Below are positions 34,222 through 42,923 of a stretch of 64,000 bases of DNA, in pieces (within the stretch, counting starts at the first letter, position 1; the number at the start of each line of letters is the position of its first letter). Below the pieces are notes generated by a model. The model did no database searches. It was given only the letters and a program-made list of their open reading frames with translations, and was not told the DNA's origin. The translations under genes were made by a program, and so were the position numbers. The DNA comes from Pararhodobacter sp. SW119 (lineage in GTDB: Bacteria > Pseudomonadota > Alphaproteobacteria > Rhodobacterales > Rhodobacteraceae), in the NCBI RefSeq assembly GCF_017811755.1, contig NZ_JADDJF010000005.1, positions 105,315 to 169,314 on the forward strand, read 5' to 3'.

Positions 34222-35328
34222 ATGGTCTCGAAACTGAAACTTCTGGGCATCGGCACCGCTGCCAGCGTCATCGCGCTTGGCGCGGCGCAGGCACAGGACC
34301 CGGTCTCCCTGACGATCGTTTCCTGGGGCGGGGCCTACACGGCCAGCCAGAACCGCGCCTATCACGAGCCCTACATGGCGGAAAATCCGCATGTGACGAT
34401 CATCAACGACGACGGCTCGGCCAACGCGCTGGCCGGTCTGCGGGCACAAAGCCAGGCGAACAACGTGACCTGGGACCTCGTCGACATGCTGCCCTCGGAC
34501 GCGCAGCTGGCCTGCGACGAAGGCATCATCATGGAAATCGACCATGACGAGATGCTGGCCGCCGGCCCCGACGGCACCCCGGCGAGCGAGGATTTCCTGC
34601 CCGGCAGCCTGGGCGAGTGCTTCATCCCGCAGATCGTCTATTCGACCGTGCTGACCTACCGGCCCGGCGCCTTCGACGCGGACAACCAGCCCGACTCGAT
34701 CGAGGCGCTGTTCGATGTCGAGAACTTCCCGGGCCAGCGCGCACTGCAGGACCGCCCGGGCACCAACCTCGAATGGGCGCTCTATGCCGATGGCGTCGAC
34801 CCCGACGACATCTACGACGTGCTGGCGACGCCGGAAGGGGTCGACCGCGCCTTCGCCAAGCTCGACACGATCAAGGACCACATCATCTTCTGGACCGAAG
34901 GCGCGCAGGCGCCGCAGCTTCTGGCGGATGGCGAGGTCGTGTTCGCCACCGGCTACAACGGCCGGATGTTCGACGCGATCGAGGTCGAGGGCATGGATGC
35001 CGCGATCATCTGGGACGGTCAGGTCGTCGAATGGGACGGCTGGGTGATCCCGGCCGGCGGCCGCAACATCGATGCGGTGATGGAATACGTCTACTGGGCG
35101 ACCGACACCCAGCGGCTGGCCGACCAGGCGAAGTACATCTCCTACGGCCCGGCGCGCGCGTCTTCGGCCGAGTTGGTGGGCGAGCATGCCGACCTGGGCA
35201 TCGACATGGGCCCGCACATGCCGACCAACCCGGACAACTACTTCGCCCCGATCGTCCTGGATAACGACTTCTGGGCCGACTACGGCGACGAACTGCGCGA
35301 GCGGTTCGCCAACTGGATGCTGCAGTAA
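34222..35328 (+). CDS. Polyamine-type ABC transporter periplasmic binding protein (PotD/PotF-like)
   Basis: 368 residues with a signal peptide (LKLLGIGTAASVIALGAAQAQ). The binding-protein fold is evident from LTIVSWGGAYTASQNRAYHEPY, WDLVDMLPSDAQLACDEG and VEWDGWVIPAGGRNIDAVMEYV. It captures putrescine, spermidine or a related solute; the ligand cannot be told from sequence. ATG 34222 has AGGAGG five bases before it, a very strong site. A strong hairpin follows the stop. Confidence 0.88.
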   Translation: MVSKLKLLGIGTAASVIALGAAQAQDPVSLTIVSWGGAYTASQNRAYHEPYMAENPHVTIINDDGSANALAGLRAQSQANNVTWDLVDMLPSDAQLACDEGIIMEIDHDEMLAAGPDGTPASEDFLPGSLGECFIPQIVYSTVLTYRPGAFDADNQPDSIEALFDVENFPGQRALQDRPGTNLEWALYADGVDPDDIYDVLATPEGVDRAFAKLDTIKDHIIFWTEGAQAPQLLADGEVVFATGYNGRMFDAIEVEGMDAAIIWDGQVVEWDGWVIPAGGRNIDAVMEYVYWATDTQRLADQAKYISYGPARASSAELVGEHADLGIDMGPHMPTNPDNYFAPIVLDNDFWADYGDELRERFANWMLQ

Positions 35329-35340
35329 TCGCATCCCTGG

Positions 35341-35364
35341 GGGGCGCGCATCGCTGCGCGCCCC
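35341..35364 (+). repeat. Strong hairpin after the binding-protein gene
   Basis: GGGGCGCGC at 35341-35349 pairs exactly with 35356-35364 around a six-base loop, 12 bases after the stop. It probably protects the binding-protein message or attenuates transcription into the permease genes. Confidence 0.6.
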
Positions 35365-35466
35365 TTCCCCCGGTCGCGGAGGCGCCGGCTTGCCCCCGCA
35401 CCGAAACGCCGCTGAGGACCGCAGTCGCCCCCCGGGGCGCCCGGATCACGGGATGGAGACAGACGC

Positions 35467-36768
35467 ATGGCGCAGGCTGACGCCGCCGATATCGCCCCGG
35501 AAATGCAGACCGAACGCAACGGGCGCCTGACCACGGCCGACGGCACCCCGCTGAAGGCGGCACTGCGCCGCGCGGAACGCCGGCGCAAGTTCGCGGCCTT
35601 CCTGCTGGTCACGCCCCTTCTCGCCTTCATCCTCGCCTTCTTCGTCTTTCCCATCGCCCAGATGATGTGGCGCAGCGTCGACAACCCGCAGGTCGTGCGC
35701 GCCCTGCCCCAGACGCTGGAAGCGCTGGAGGACTGGGACGGTGAAACCCTCCCCAGCGAAGAAGTCTTCGCCGCGCTGCACGCCGATTTCATGGCGGATG
35801 TCGGCCGCCCGCGCGCCGAACAGGTGATGGGCCCGCTGGCCGTGCGCCTGAACTATGAACTCAGCGCCGCGCGCAGCGCCATCACCCGCACCTCCCGCCA
35901 GGTGGCGGATTTCCAGCCGCCCTACCGCGACGAGTTCCTCGACGCGCACCGGCTGTGGGACAACATCGAACTCTGGCGGGTTATCGAGCGCGAGGGGCGG
36001 CCGCTGACCAGTGCCTACTACGTCGCCGCGCTCGACCGCGAATTCGACTCCGACGGCAACATCGTGCTGCGCGACGAGAACCGGCGCATCTATGTGCAGC
36101 TCTTCATCCGCACGATCCTGATGTCGGCCGCGATCACCTTCCTGACCTTCGCGCTGGGCTTTCCGATCGCCTACTACCTGTCGATCCTGCCCACGCGCTA
36201 CGCCAACCTCTTGATGATCGCGGTGCTGCTGCCCTTCTGGACCTCGCTTCTGGTGCGCACCTCGGCCTGGATCGTGCTGCTGCAGCAGCAGGGCGTGATC
36301 AACTCGGCGCTGGTCGCGATGGGGATCATCGGCGACGACGGGCGCTTCTCGATGATCTACAACATGACCGGCACCATCGTTGCGATGACGCATATCCTGC
36401 TGCCCTTCATGGTGCTGCCGCTCTATTCGGTGATGCGCACCATCCCGCCCAGCTACCTGCGCGCCGCCAAAAGCCTGGGCGCCCGGCCCTCGACGGCGTT
36501 CCGGCGCGTCTATTTCCCACAAACCCTGCCGGGGATCGGCGCCGGCGGCGTCTTGGTCTTCATCATCTCGATCGGCTACTACATCACGCCGGCGCTGGTC
36601 GGCGGTCAGTCCGGGCGCATGATCTCGAACGAGATCGCGCGGCACATGCAGCAATCGCTCAACTGGGGCCTCGCCGCGGCGCTGGGCACGATGCTGCTGG
36701 TCGGCGTGCTGGTGCTTTACTGGCTTTTCAACCGGCTGGTCGGCACCGACAGCCTGAAGTTCGGGTAA
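35467..36768 (+). CDS. Polyamine-type ABC transporter permease (PotB-like) with large periplasmic insert
   Basis: 433 residues, longer than the 280-300 typical for PotB. After the first helix (FLLVTPLLAFILAFFVFPIAQMMW) comes a hydrophilic stretch of about 150 residues (residues 70-215), then five more helices with the ATPase-docking loop YLRAAKSLGARPSTAFRRVYFPQTLPGI. The insert presumably forms a periplasmic domain against the binding protein. It starts at ATG 35467 after the hairpin and ends 11 bases before the next permease. Confidence 0.88.
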   Translation: MAQADAADIAPEMQTERNGRLTTADGTPLKAALRRAERRRKFAAFLLVTPLLAFILAFFVFPIAQMMWRSVDNPQVVRALPQTLEALEDWDGETLPSEEVFAALHADFMADVGRPRAEQVMGPLAVRLNYELSAARSAITRTSRQVADFQPPYRDEFLDAHRLWDNIELWRVIEREGRPLTSAYYVAALDREFDSDGNIVLRDENRRIYVQLFIRTILMSAAITFLTFALGFPIAYYLSILPTRYANLLMIAVLLPFWTSLLVRTSAWIVLLQQQGVINSALVAMGIIGDDGRFSMIYNMTGTIVAMTHILLPFMVLPLYSVMRTIPPSYLRAAKSLGARPSTAFRRVYFPQTLPGIGAGGVLVFIISIGYYITPALVGGQSGRMISNEIARHMQQSLNWGLAAALGTMLLVGVLVLYWLFNRLVGTDSLKFG

Positions 36769-36779
36769 GGAGACGCATC

Positions 36780-37631
36780 ATGGCCCTTCCCTCCTACGCG
36801 ACCACCGGCGACAAGATCTGGTACTACACGTTCCGGGTGATCTGCTTCGCGATCTTCTTCTTCCTGCTCGCGCCGATCCTGGTGATGATCCCGCTCAGCT
36901 TCAACGCGCAGCCGTTCTTTTCCTTCACGCGCGAGATGATGACCCTGAACCCCGACGGCTACAGCCTGCGCTGGTACCAGGACTTCCTGGGATCGGACAG
37001 CTGGATGCGCTCGATCCGCAACTCCTTCATCATCGGCATCGCGGCGACGGTCCTTGCGACGACGCTGGGCACGCTGGCCGCGCTCGGCCTGTCGCGGTCC
37101 GAGATGCCGTTCAAGGGCGCGATCATGGCGATCATGATCTCGCCGATGATCGTGCCGCTGATCATCTCGGCCGCGGGGATGTTCTTCTTCTTCTCGCAGA
37201 TCGGAATCTCGGGAACCTACCTGGGCGTGGTGCTGGCGCATGCCGCACTGGGCACGCCCTTCGTCATCATCACGGTGACGGCGACGCTGGTCGGGTTCGA
37301 CCAGTCGCTGATCCGCGCCGCCGCGAGCCTCGGCGCCTCGCCGACGCGGACCTTCTTCAAGATCACCATGCCGCTGATCCTGCCCGGCGTGATCTCGGGC
37401 GCGCTCTTCGCCTTCATCACCTCGTTCGACGAGATCGTCATCGTCCTCTTCGTCGCCGGCCCCGAACAGCGCACCATCCCGCGCGAGATGTGGTCCGGCA
37501 TCCGCGAGGATATCAGCCCGACGATCCTCGCCGTGGCCTCGGTCATGGTGGCGCTGTCGGTGCTGCTTCTGGTGGTGATCGAGCTTCTGCGCCGGCGCAG
37601 CGAGCGCCTGCGCGGCCTGACCCCGGGCTGA
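36780..37631 (+). CDS. Polyamine-type ABC transporter permease (PotC-like)
   Basis: 283 residues with six helices and the docking loop LIRAAASLGASPTRTFFKITMPLILPG. ATG 36780 has AAGGAG eight bases upstream, so the true gene begins far inside the longer open frame. It completes the importer and is followed by a perfect 15-bp-arm palindrome. Confidence 0.9.
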   Translation: MALPSYATTGDKIWYYTFRVICFAIFFFLLAPILVMIPLSFNAQPFFSFTREMMTLNPDGYSLRWYQDFLGSDSWMRSIRNSFIIGIAATVLATTLGTLAALGLSRSEMPFKGAIMAIMISPMIVPLIISAAGMFFFFSQIGISGTYLGVVLAHAALGTPFVIITVTATLVGFDQSLIRAAASLGASPTRTFFKITMPLILPGVISGALFAFITSFDEIVIVLFVAGPEQRTIPREMWSGIREDISPTILAVASVMVALSVLLLVVIELLRRRSERLRGLTPG

Positions 37632-37666
37632 GCCACCGGTCAACAAGGGCGCTTTCGTCCCGATGC

Positions 37667-37697
37667 GAGGCAGGTGCGCAATTTGCGCACCTGCCTC
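37667..37697. terminator. Perfect inverted repeat between convergent genes
   Basis: Fifteen-base arms (37667-37681 and 37683-37697, GAGGCAGGTGCGCAA) flank a single central T. The site lies between the convergent permease and selO genes and is likely a bidirectional terminator, although no T run follows on either side. Confidence 0.5.
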
Positions 37698-37774
37698 AAG
37701 TCATTGACGGGTCTTAGGAACCTTACCGCCGTTAACCGCATCGAAAGGTCTGCGCGGCGGGCGGCGGCGCGGGG

Positions 37775-39244
37775 TCAGGTCCCGCAGTAGGTCACATAGG
37801 GGCCGAAATCCTCGGGCGCGGGGCCTTCCAGATCGGCGAAGTCGGGGCGCGGGGTGTAGGGAGCCGACAGCGCCTGCAACAGCCGCTGCGTCGGCGCGAG
37901 GTCGCCCTTCTGCGCGGCGGCCAGCGCCTCCTCGACCCGGTGGTTGCGCGCGATGTAGACCGGGTTGACGGTCGCCATGCGCTCCGCCGCCGCCGTGGCC
38001 CCGCCGGGCTGGGCGTCGATCCGCGCGCGCCAGTCGGCCAGCCAGTCCTGCAGGCCAGGCGCGCCGCCGACCAGCGCCCAGAGCCTTGTGTCCGACCCCT
38101 GCGCGGCGGCGATCAGGCCGCGGAAGGCTTGCGTGAAATCCGCCCCGCCCGCGCCCAGCAGTTCCAGGAACCCGTCGATGCGGGCGTCGTCTTCCTCCGT
38201 CGGCGCGGCGATGCCCAGCTTGGCGGCGAAGGCGTCGCGCCAGGCAGCCGCGTAGATCGCCGGCGCGCGCTCGATCGCGGCCTGCGCGGCGGGCAGCGCA
38301 TCCTCGGGCGATTTCGGGTCGATCAGCGGCAGCAGCGTTTCGGCCAGCCGCGCCAGGTTCCATTGCGCCAGCACCGACTGGCGCCCGTAGGCGTAGCGCC
38401 CCTGCGTGTCGATCGAGGAAAAGACCGCCATCGGGTCGTAGCGGTCGAGGAAGGCGCAGGGGCCATAATCGATCGTCTCGCCCGAGATCGCGGTGTTGTC
38501 GGTGTTCATCACGCCATGCACGAAGCCCACCGCCATCCACTGCGCGACCAGCCGCATGGTCCGGTCGATGACGCGCTCCAGAAACCGCAGATAGCGGTCC
38601 TCGGTGCCGGCAAGGTCGGGGTCGTGGCGGGCGATGGCATAATCGGCCAGCCGGCGCAGGCGGATCGCGTCGCCGCGCGCGGCAAAGAACTGGAAGGTGC
38701 CGACGCGCAGATGGCTCGCCGCGACGCGGGCCAGCACGGCGCCGGGCAGCGGCGTTTCGCGCCAGACCGTCTCGCCGGTGGCCACGGCCGACAGCGCGCG
38801 GGTCGTGGGAATGCCCAGGCGATGCATCGCCTCGCCCAGGATGAATTCGCGCAGCACCGGCCCCAGCGCCGCCTTGCCGTCGCCGCCGCGCGAAAACGGC
38901 GTGCGCCCCGATCCCTTCAGGTGAATGTCGCGCCGCTGTCCGTTGCGGTCGATCACCTCGCCCACCAGCAGCGCGCGCCCGTCGCCCAGCTGCGGCGAGA
39001 AGCCGCCGAACTGGTGGCCCGCATAGGCCATCGCCAAGGGCGTCGCCCCCTCGGGCATGGCCGAGCCGCTGAGCATCGCCAACCCCTCGGGCGATTTCAG
39101 CGTCGCGGGATCAAGGCCGAGGTCGCGCGCCAGCCCCTCGTTCAGGAGCACCATCTCGGGCGCGGGCGCGGGCGCCCCCTCGACCGGGACATACATCCCC
39201 TCAAGGTCGCGCGCGTAGGTGTTGTCGAAAGCGATGTTCATCAT
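37775..39244 (-). CDS. selO: Protein adenylyltransferase SelO (YdiU family)
   Basis: 489 residues of the SelO pseudokinase family. Seen: AMAYAGHQFGGFSPQLGDGRALLVGE, DIHLKGSGRTPFSRGGDGKAALGPVLREFI, and GVMNTDNTAISGETIDYGPCAFLD, which carry the inverted ATP-binding and metal residues. SelO transfers AMP to Ser, Thr or Tyr of target proteins and is linked to redox homeostasis. The C-terminus closes with VTYCGT, retaining the conserved Cys that is selenocysteine in some eukaryotes. Start at ATG 39244 (a double ATG); the much longer open frame upstream covers the neighbouring gene and is not real. Confidence 0.93.
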   Translation of the reverse strand: MMNIAFDNTYARDLEGMYVPVEGAPAPAPEMVLLNEGLARDLGLDPATLKSPEGLAMLSGSAMPEGATPLAMAYAGHQFGGFSPQLGDGRALLVGEVIDRNGQRRDIHLKGSGRTPFSRGGDGKAALGPVLREFILGEAMHRLGIPTTRALSAVATGETVWRETPLPGAVLARVAASHLRVGTFQFFAARGDAIRLRRLADYAIARHDPDLAGTEDRYLRFLERVIDRTMRLVAQWMAVGFVHGVMNTDNTAISGETIDYGPCAFLDRYDPMAVFSSIDTQGRYAYGRQSVLAQWNLARLAETLLPLIDPKSPEDALPAAQAAIERAPAIYAAAWRDAFAAKLGIAAPTEEDDARIDGFLELLGAGGADFTQAFRGLIAAAQGSDTRLWALVGGAPGLQDWLADWRARIDAQPGGATAAAERMATVNPVYIARNHRVEEALAAAQKGDLAPTQRLLQALSAPYTPRPDFADLEGPAPEDFGPYVTYCGT

Positions 39245-39276
39245 GGACCAGAGGTAGTCATCGCCGGCGCGCGCGA

Positions 39277-40026
39277 CTAGCCCCCCGCATCCGGAAGCGG
39301 CAGGACCAGCCCCACGACCGGCCCCATCTGCCGCCCCCAGTCCGACCGGCCCAACTCGGGCGCATGCAGGCGCGAGACATTGCCGTCGAAGTAAAGCGCC
39401 TGCGGCACCCGCAGCGCATCCCGGAACAGACCGCCGAATTCGTGAAAGGTGACCGGCTGGTTGGAAATGGCGAAATAGGCGCGCTGCCCGTCCTCGCTGA
39501 CGCCGACGCCGTTGCGAATGTTGCGCGACTGGGAATCGGGCAAAAAGCGCGGATGCAGCGCGCCGTCGATCACCAGCATCGGCCCCGACTGGGTCGCGTA
39601 GTCGCAAGGGGGGGCGGTGTCGGCGAAGGTCCGGCTTTCGATCACCGAAAACCCCGCCGCGCCGATGCAGAAGACCCCGTTCGGCAGCATCCCGAAATTG
39701 CCCGGCCCTTCCGAGGTGATCAGCCGCGCCCGCGTCTCGCCGGCCTCGACATAAAGGCCGACGGGCCGGCGGTCGGGGTGGTACATGCCGGCGTTCATCG
39801 CGAACCCGAGGGCCAGCCCCTGCGCCGCCAGCGCCGCCTCGATCCGCGCGAAGGTGCCGAAGGGGGCGCCATCGGCATCGGTCAGGAACAGCCGCAGGTC
39901 GTCGCCCGCCGCGGTTTCGCAGATCGTGTAGGGGATCGCCTCGTGGACCAGTTGCGCACATTGGCCGATGGCCGGCACCGGCGCCAGCGCCAGGACCGCG
40001 GCCAGCGCCTCAGCCGCGCGGATCAT
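39277..40026 (-). CDS. Phosphodiester glycosidase family protein (DUF2233), exported
   Basis: 249 residues with a signal peptide (AAEALAAVLALAPVPAIGQC). The domain resembles the phosphodiester alpha-GlcNAcase (NAGPA) fold: FAMNAGMYHPDRRPVGLYVEAG, GNFGMLPNGVFCIG and NIRNGVGVSEDGQRAYFAIS. It probably trims a sugar-phosphate or wall polymer in the periplasm; substrate unknown. Its start lies inside the last 17 bases of rbfA, so the two are translationally linked, an odd pairing. Confidence 0.85.
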   Translation of the reverse strand: MIRAAEALAAVLALAPVPAIGQCAQLVHEAIPYTICETAAGDDLRLFLTDADGAPFGTFARIEAALAAQGLALGFAMNAGMYHPDRRPVGLYVEAGETRARLITSEGPGNFGMLPNGVFCIGAAGFSVIESRTFADTAPPCDYATQSGPMLVIDGALHPRFLPDSQSRNIRNGVGVSEDGQRAYFAISNQPVTFHEFGGLFRDALRVPQALYFDGNVSRLHAPELGRSDWGRQMGPVVGLVLPLPDAGG

Positions 40027-40429
40027 CGTCGTCGGGCTCGGCCAGGTCGGCCTGAACGCGCGGCTCGGCGAAAAGCTGGCGCGCGGTATCCATCCGGTCG
40101 AAACTCTCGTCGAGGACGAAGCGCAATTCGGGCGCGTATTTCAGCTCCAGCCCGCGGGCGACGAGGTGCCGCAACTCGGCGCTGTTGCGCCGCAGGCCCG
40201 CCAGCACGACATCCGCCCCCGCGCCGCCCAGCGGCATCACGAAGGCGGTCGCCACCTTCAGGTCGGGCGAGGTGCGCACCTCGGACACGGTGATCGAGTA
40301 GGCGGAAAGCTCGGCATCGTGATGATCGCCGCGCATCAGCACGTCGGACAGACGCCGACGGATCACCTCGCCGACGCGAAGCTGCCGCTGCGTGGGGCCC
40401 TTGCCCGGATTGAAACGACCCTTGGCCAT
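40010..40429 (-). CDS. rbfA: 30S ribosome-binding factor A
   Basis: 139 residues. The RbfA KH-like domain is visible: RQLRVGEVIRRRLSDVL, ITVSEVRTSPDLKVATAFV and LKYAPELRFVLDESFDRMD. RbfA assists late maturation of the 16S rRNA 5' end and is needed in the cold. ATG 40429 gives the normal MAKGRFNPGKGPTQRQ lead; an in-frame ATG six codons upstream is possible. No infB, truB or nusA is adjacent, unlike in many bacteria. Confidence 0.94.
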   Translation of the reverse strand: MAKGRFNPGKGPTQRQLRVGEVIRRRLSDVLMRGDHHDAELSAYSITVSEVRTSPDLKVATAFVMPLGGAGADVVLAGLRRNSAELRHLVARGLELKYAPELRFVLDESFDRMDTARQLFAEPRVQADLAEPDDDDPRG

Positions 40430-40509
40430 GCCGCCCGCATAGTCCATTGCAGCAGCCCGCGCAATGCACGCGGATGTGACGGCGGCAACCGGCCGCCAGA
40501 CCCGCCCGA

Positions 40510-41868
40510 TCAGCCGGTGCCCACCGCCCGCCAGAACCGGATGGTCAGCGCAATGGCGGCGACCATCAGCCCGACGACCAGCCCGAACCACAGCCCCACC
40601 CCCTCGAACCCGGCCAGGAAGGCCAGCGCGTAGCTGACCGGGATGCCGATCAGCCAGTAGCTGACCGCGGCGATGACCATCGGCATCTTGGTGTCCTGAA
40701 TCCCGCGCAGAAGGCCCATCGCCATCGCCTGCCCGCCATCGGCCAACTGGAAGATCGCCGCCACCCACAGAAGCGTCACGCCCAGCGGCACGATCACCGC
40801 ACGCTCGGGGTTGTCGGGGGCCAGGAACGCGCCGACCATCACCTCGCCCAGCGTGAAGTAGACCAGCATCGTCGCCACCGCGACGCCCATCGACAGGATC
40901 AGCGAGGCCCGCGCCGCCGCGCGCAGCCCGTCGATGTCGCGCCGCCCGCGGGCGCGGCCGACCAGCACGGTGGCGGCGTTCGACAGCCCCATGTGGACCA
41001 TGAAGAACATCGCGGTGATCTCCAGCGCGATGGAATGCGCGGCCAGCGGGTGTGCGCCCAGCCAGCCCATCATGATCGCCGAGGCGGCGAAAAGCCCGGT
41101 CTCGGCCAGCATCGCAAGCCCGATGGGCAGGCCCAGCGCGTTCACCGCCCTGAGCGCGCCCCAGTCCGGCCGCCAGAATCGCACCAGCAGGTCGTAGCGG
41201 CGCAGTGCCGGCAGCCAGACGGCATAGGCCAGCATCACCCCCAGCGTGAACAATTGCACGAATACCGAGGCCAGCGCCGCCCCGCGCACGCCCATCTCCG
41301 GCGCGCCGAGGTTGCCGTAGATGAAGATCCAGTTCAGCCCGATATTGACGAAGACCGCCGACACCGTGACCGACAGCACGACCTGCGTACGACCCAGCGC
41401 GGCCAAGTAGCTTTTCAGCACCATGACCAAGAGCGCGGGGCCCAGCCCGAAGCCGACGATCGCCAGATACGCCCCGCCCAGGGCCGAAACCTCGGCCTCC
41501 TGCCCCGCCGCGGCCAGGATCGGCGCGGAGAAAAGGAAGAAGGGCAGCACCAGCAGCGCGAACCCGATCGACAGCCACATCCCCATGCGGGTGGCGCGCC
41601 GCACCTCGGGCTCGTCCCCCGCGGCGGCCGAGGTGGCGACCATCGGCATGACGGCATTGGCGTAGCCCGAGCCGAAGGTGAAGAAGACGAAGAAGATCGT
41701 CGCCCCCAGCGCCCCCGCCGCCAGGTCGATGACCCCGTACCAGCCCAGCATGATCGTGTCGGTGACATGCAGGCCGAACTGCGCCAGGTGGCTGCCCACC
41801 AGCGGCAGGCCCAGCACCAGGACGGCGCGGGCATGGGTGCGGAAACCGGGATCGACCTGGGACGTCAC
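40510..41868 (-). CDS. MATE-family efflux transporter
   Basis: 452 residues with about 12 helices in two repeats. The first helix stretch is VLVLGLPLVGSHLAQFGLHVTDTIMLGWYG, typical of the NorM/DinF superfamily, and the second half contains LPIGLAMLAETGLFAASAIMMGWLG. It should export cationic drugs or metabolites using sodium or protons. No ATG suits the first helix; I propose GTG 41868 (VTSQVDPGFR), because the open frame to 41976 adds a hydrophilic lead without family match. Confidence 0.9.
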   Translation of the reverse strand: MTSQVDPGFRTHARAVLVLGLPLVGSHLAQFGLHVTDTIMLGWYGVIDLAAGALGATIFFVFFTFGSGYANAVMPMVATSAAAGDEPEVRRATRMGMWLSIGFALLVLPFFLFSAPILAAAGQEAEVSALGGAYLAIVGFGLGPALLVMVLKSYLAALGRTQVVLSVTVSAVFVNIGLNWIFIYGNLGAPEMGVRGAALASVFVQLFTLGVMLAYAVWLPALRRYDLLVRFWRPDWGALRAVNALGLPIGLAMLAETGLFAASAIMMGWLGAHPLAAHSIALEITAMFFMVHMGLSNAATVLVGRARGRRDIDGLRAAARASLILSMGVAVATMLVYFTLGEVMVGAFLAPDNPERAVIVPLGVTLLWVAAIFQLADGGQAMAMGLLRGIQDTKMPMVIAAVSYWLIGIPVSYALAFLAGFEGVGLWFGLVVGLMVAAIALTIRFWRAVGTG

Positions 41869-41944
41869 GGGGTGGCCTGCTGGAATCGGATGGCGCGGCC
41901 CGCCTTTATGCACTTCGCCCCGATCCGGGGAAAGCCCCGCGCCC

Positions 41945-42886
41945 TCAGCCCAGCGCCGCCACGACCGACAGGACACCCAGAAGCAACACCAGACCGGCCG
42001 TCGCCTCGATCCCCGCGCCGATCCAGTGGGCGCGGCGCAGGTCGACCCCGCCGGCCACGCGCAGGAACCCGTCGCGCCCCAGCATCAGGCCCAGCGCCAG
42101 CGCGATGGTCACGCCGGCGGTGCCCAGCGCCATCGCATAGGCCCCGGCGATCCCCGCGCCCAGCATGCCCATCTGCCAGGTCAGCAGCAGCAGGATCAGC
42201 GCGCCGGAACAGGGCCGCACGGCCACTGCGGCGACCAGCGCCGCGACCTCGCGCGGGGTGGTGGCGGCCAGCATCGCCGGCGCCGGGGGCAGATGCGCGT
42301 GCCCGCAGGTTTCGCAATGGCCATCCGGGCCCGGAACGTGGTGGTGGTCGGCCTGCGCGCCCCCCGGCGCCACCCGCGCCAGCGCCCGCCAGAGCAGCCA
42401 CAGCCCGATCCCGCCGATGGCGACCATCGACAGCGTGGTCAGCAGGCCGCGGTCGACCTCCTCGATCCCGGCGCGGCCCAGCCCGGCGACGCCGACCAGC
42501 ACCAGGATCAGCGCCACCGCCACCGTCGCCTGCAACAGTGCCGCCAGCAGCCCGATCCCGGCCAGCTTCAGCGCGCTGACCCGCCGGGCGACGCCGTAGG
42601 CCCCCAGCAGCGCCTTGCCGTGCCCCGGCCCCGCGGCATGCAGAAACCCGTAGCTCAGGCAGACCAGCATCAACCCCCAGAAGGCCGCGGATTGCCCAGC
42701 GCGGATGCCGCGCAACTCCTGCGCCATTTCGGTCTGGAAGCCGGCCTGAACCGACAGCAGCCAGCGGCCAGCCGGTTGCAGCAGCGACTGCACCGGCGCC
42801 GCCAGCGGGCCGGCCAGCACCGTCCAGATCGCCGCGGCGGCAACCGCCAGGAAAAGGGCAAAGCGCAGCATCGCCCCTCGTCTCAT
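41945..42886 (-). CDS. NicO/RcnA-family nickel or cobalt exporter
   Basis: About 313 residues with six or more helices. The family motifs HAAGPGHGKALLGAYGV and AAVAVRPCSGALILLL are present, with a His/Cys loop between them (DHHHVPGPDGHCETCGHAH) that should bind metal. RcnA-type proteins pump Ni and Co out of the cytoplasm, while close relatives import. A cobalt enzyme (nitrile hydratase) is encoded in this window, though far away. The start is uncertain: ATG 42886 gives a short basic lead before the first helix, and ATG 42934 would overlap the upstream gene by 11 bases. Confidence 0.85.
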   Translation of the reverse strand: MRRGAMLRFALFLAVAAAAIWTVLAGPLAAPVQSLLQPAGRWLLSVQAGFQTEMAQELRGIRAGQSAAFWGLMLVCLSYGFLHAAGPGHGKALLGAYGVARRVSALKLAGIGLLAALLQATVAVALILVLVGVAGLGRAGIEEVDRGLLTTLSMVAIGGIGLWLLWRALARVAPGGAQADHHHVPGPDGHCETCGHAHLPPAPAMLAATTPREVAALVAAVAVRPCSGALILLLLTWQMGMLGAGIAGAYAMALGTAGVTIALALGLMLGRDGFLRVAGGVDLRRAHWIGAGIEATAGLVLLLGVLSVVAALG

Positions 42887-42923
42887 GGTCCGGGGCGGGA
42901 CCGCAAGCCTCGGGGGGTTCACG

